Below are positions 52,456 through 52,807 of a stretch of 52,807 nt of DNA, one piece after another. This DNA is from Zobellella taiwanensis. GTDB taxonomy: Bacteria; Pseudomonadota; Gammaproteobacteria; Enterobacterales; Aeromonadaceae. The notes beneath the pieces are model-generated. The model made no database searches and was not told the DNA's origin. It worked only from the letters and a program-made list of their open reading frames with translations. Position numbers and translations under genes: made by a program. The stretch spans positions 1 through 52,807 of the forward strand of contig NZ_PXYH01000026.1 of NCBI RefSeq assembly GCF_003012795.1. Direction: 5' to 3'. How positions within the stretch are numbered: the stretch's first letter is position 1; every line of letters begins with the position of its first letter.

Positions 52456-52482
52456 TCACCAAATGGTCACGATTTGGTCACG
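52451..52482. repeat. GGTCAC repeats at right island end
   Basis: Three copies (TTTGGTCACC, AATGGTCACG, TTTGGTCACG) spaced by 10 bp, about one helical turn. Two copies lie at 16894-16912 just outside attL and a tandem pair lies at 17174-17185. They are candidate binding sites for the recombinases. Confidence 0.5.
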
Positions 52483-52530
52483 ATGACGGATTTGACAGAA
52501 TGAGAAAGGTTGATTTTACTGAAGGCAGAA

Positions 52531-52570
52531 AATAAAAAACCCTTAGCTATCAACTAGCTAAGGGTTTTTT
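52531..52570. terminator. Bidirectional terminator after tRNA-Asp
   Basis: AAAAAACCCTTAGCTA and TAGCTAAGGGTTTTTT pair around tcaac. It ends the rrn-tRNA-Asp transcript on the minus strand. It is a near copy of the hairpin at 16964-17003. Confidence 0.92.
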
Positions 52571-52575
52571 AAAGA

Positions 52576-52624
52576 TGGCGGAGCGGACGGGGCTCGAACC
52601 CGCGACCCCCGGCGTGACAGGCCG
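52576..52624 (-). repeat. attR: 49-bp repeat inside tRNA-Asp
   Basis: Identical to 17007-17055. It covers the tRNA-Asp sequence from the 3' CCA to the anticodon stem. Confidence 0.93.
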
Positions 52625-52652
52625 GTATTCTAACCAACTGAACTACCGCTCC
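52576..52652 (-). tRNA. tRNA-Asp (anticodon GTC)
   Basis: 77 nt with encoded CCA. Acceptor GGAGCGG pairs with CCGCTCC, the anticodon arm is CCGGC-CTGTCAC-GCCGG, and the T loop is TTCGAGC. It lies just downstream of 5S rRNA, as in rrn operons of this group. The island is inserted at its 3' side, but the gene itself is intact. Confidence 0.97.
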
Positions 52653-52686
52653 GCAAAAGCTGTATAGTCAGGAGTACTATATTGGG

Positions 52687-52804
52687 TGCCTGGCAGTGAC
52701 CTACTTTCACATGGCAGCTGCCACACTATCATCGGCGCGGTTGCGTTTCACTGCTGAGTTCGGCATGGAGTCAGGTGGTTCCACAACGCTATTGCCGCCA
52801 GGCA
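52687..52804 (-). rRNA. rrf: 5S ribosomal RNA
   Basis: 118 nt. It begins TGCCTGGCGGCAATAGCG and ends in the pairing TGCCAGGCA. The inner block CCATGCCGAACTCAG is the universal 5S sequence. It is the last rRNA of an operon running on the minus strand from beyond the window. Confidence 0.96.
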
Positions 52805-52807
52805 TTA

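Larger units (their letters stand above)
17007..52624. mobile_element. Genomic island inserted at tRNA-Asp (about 35.6 kb)
   Basis: It is bounded by a perfect 49-bp direct repeat (17007-17055 and 52576-52624) equal to the 3' end of tRNA-Asp. A three-gene recombinase operon sits 220 bp inside the left end. Cargo includes an uncharacterised catabolic cluster, a second integrase module, and a salicylate/gentisate pathway, separated by IS remnants. The base composition of the recombinase genes is clearly less GC-rich than recQ next door. Whether the whole island still moves as one unit is unknown. Confidence 0.85.

Noticed and set aside
52451-52482. CRISPR-like or plasmid-iteron array
   Set aside because: Only three 6-bp repeats, no spacers of constant length, and no cas or replication gene nearby. 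No CRISPR array was seen anywhere in the window.
52320-52535. A 71-codon open frame at the right island end
   Set aside because: It runs through the GGTCAC repeats and terminators and has no ribosome site.

Overview
The window looks like a piece of gammaproteobacterial chromosome, most like the marine Aeromonadales (Oceanimonas/Zobellella/Oceanisphaera type). That placement is an inference from gene content: pntAB, mtfA, holD-rimI, pyrBI with a leader-peptide attenuator, yghU, recQ, and an rrn operon ending 5S-tRNA-Asp. The flanks are GC-rich. The interior is visibly more mixed in composition and full of insertion-sequence debris.

Left flank (1-17006). It starts with the cut-off end of an ISAs1-type element, a compact ORF-less group II intron (226-671) and a complete IS4-family element. 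Core genes follow. On the minus strand: transhydrogenase (pntA, pntB), MtfA peptidase, an NRAMP-like transporter, an M23 endopeptidase, holD-rimI and tRNA-Trp. On the plus strand: pyrBI behind a 46-residue leader peptide and attenuator, then a CLC-F type fluoride exporter behind a fluoride riboswitch. Pirin (minus), yghU and recQ close the flank.

Island (17007-52624, about 35.6 kb). It is bounded by a perfect 49-bp direct repeat equal to the 3' part of tRNA-Asp. The left copy is a tRNA stub and the right copy is part of the intact tRNA-Asp gene. Just inside the left end is an overlapping three-gene operon (206, 744 and 1040 aa). The largest protein carries a full tyrosine-recombinase catalytic set. 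The middle one looks like a recombinase that has lost its tyrosine. Next comes an uncharacterised catabolic cluster (23.3-32.5 kb): RidA, a BCCT transporter with an altered substrate box, a dipeptidase-fold protein without the first metal site, an aldehyde dehydrogenase, a LysR regulator, a 572-aa protein of unknown family overlapping a DUF3726 protein, and a TSUP exporter. A second integrase module (HD-domain protein, integrase, excisionase, XRE repressor) and a decayed hsdR end lie in the middle.

The right half is a salicylate-to-central-metabolism system. It has a DcaP-like porin, a NahR/NagR-type regulator, salicylate 5-hydroxylase (nagAa-G-H-Ab), a TAXI-type TRAP transporter, and, after an IS scar, fumarylpyruvate hydrolase, gentisate dioxygenase and maleylpyruvate isomerase with their own LysR gene. 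Together these would take salicylate to gentisate, maleylpyruvate, fumarylpyruvate, then fumarate and pyruvate. Several IS scars suggest that the two halves were assembled from different sources.

Right flank (52576-52807): intact tRNA-Asp(GTC) and 5S rRNA on the minus strand, the end of an rRNA operon.

The least described parts are the recombinase trio and the 572-aa/DUF3726 cluster. No database search was possible; family names rest on motifs recognised by eye.
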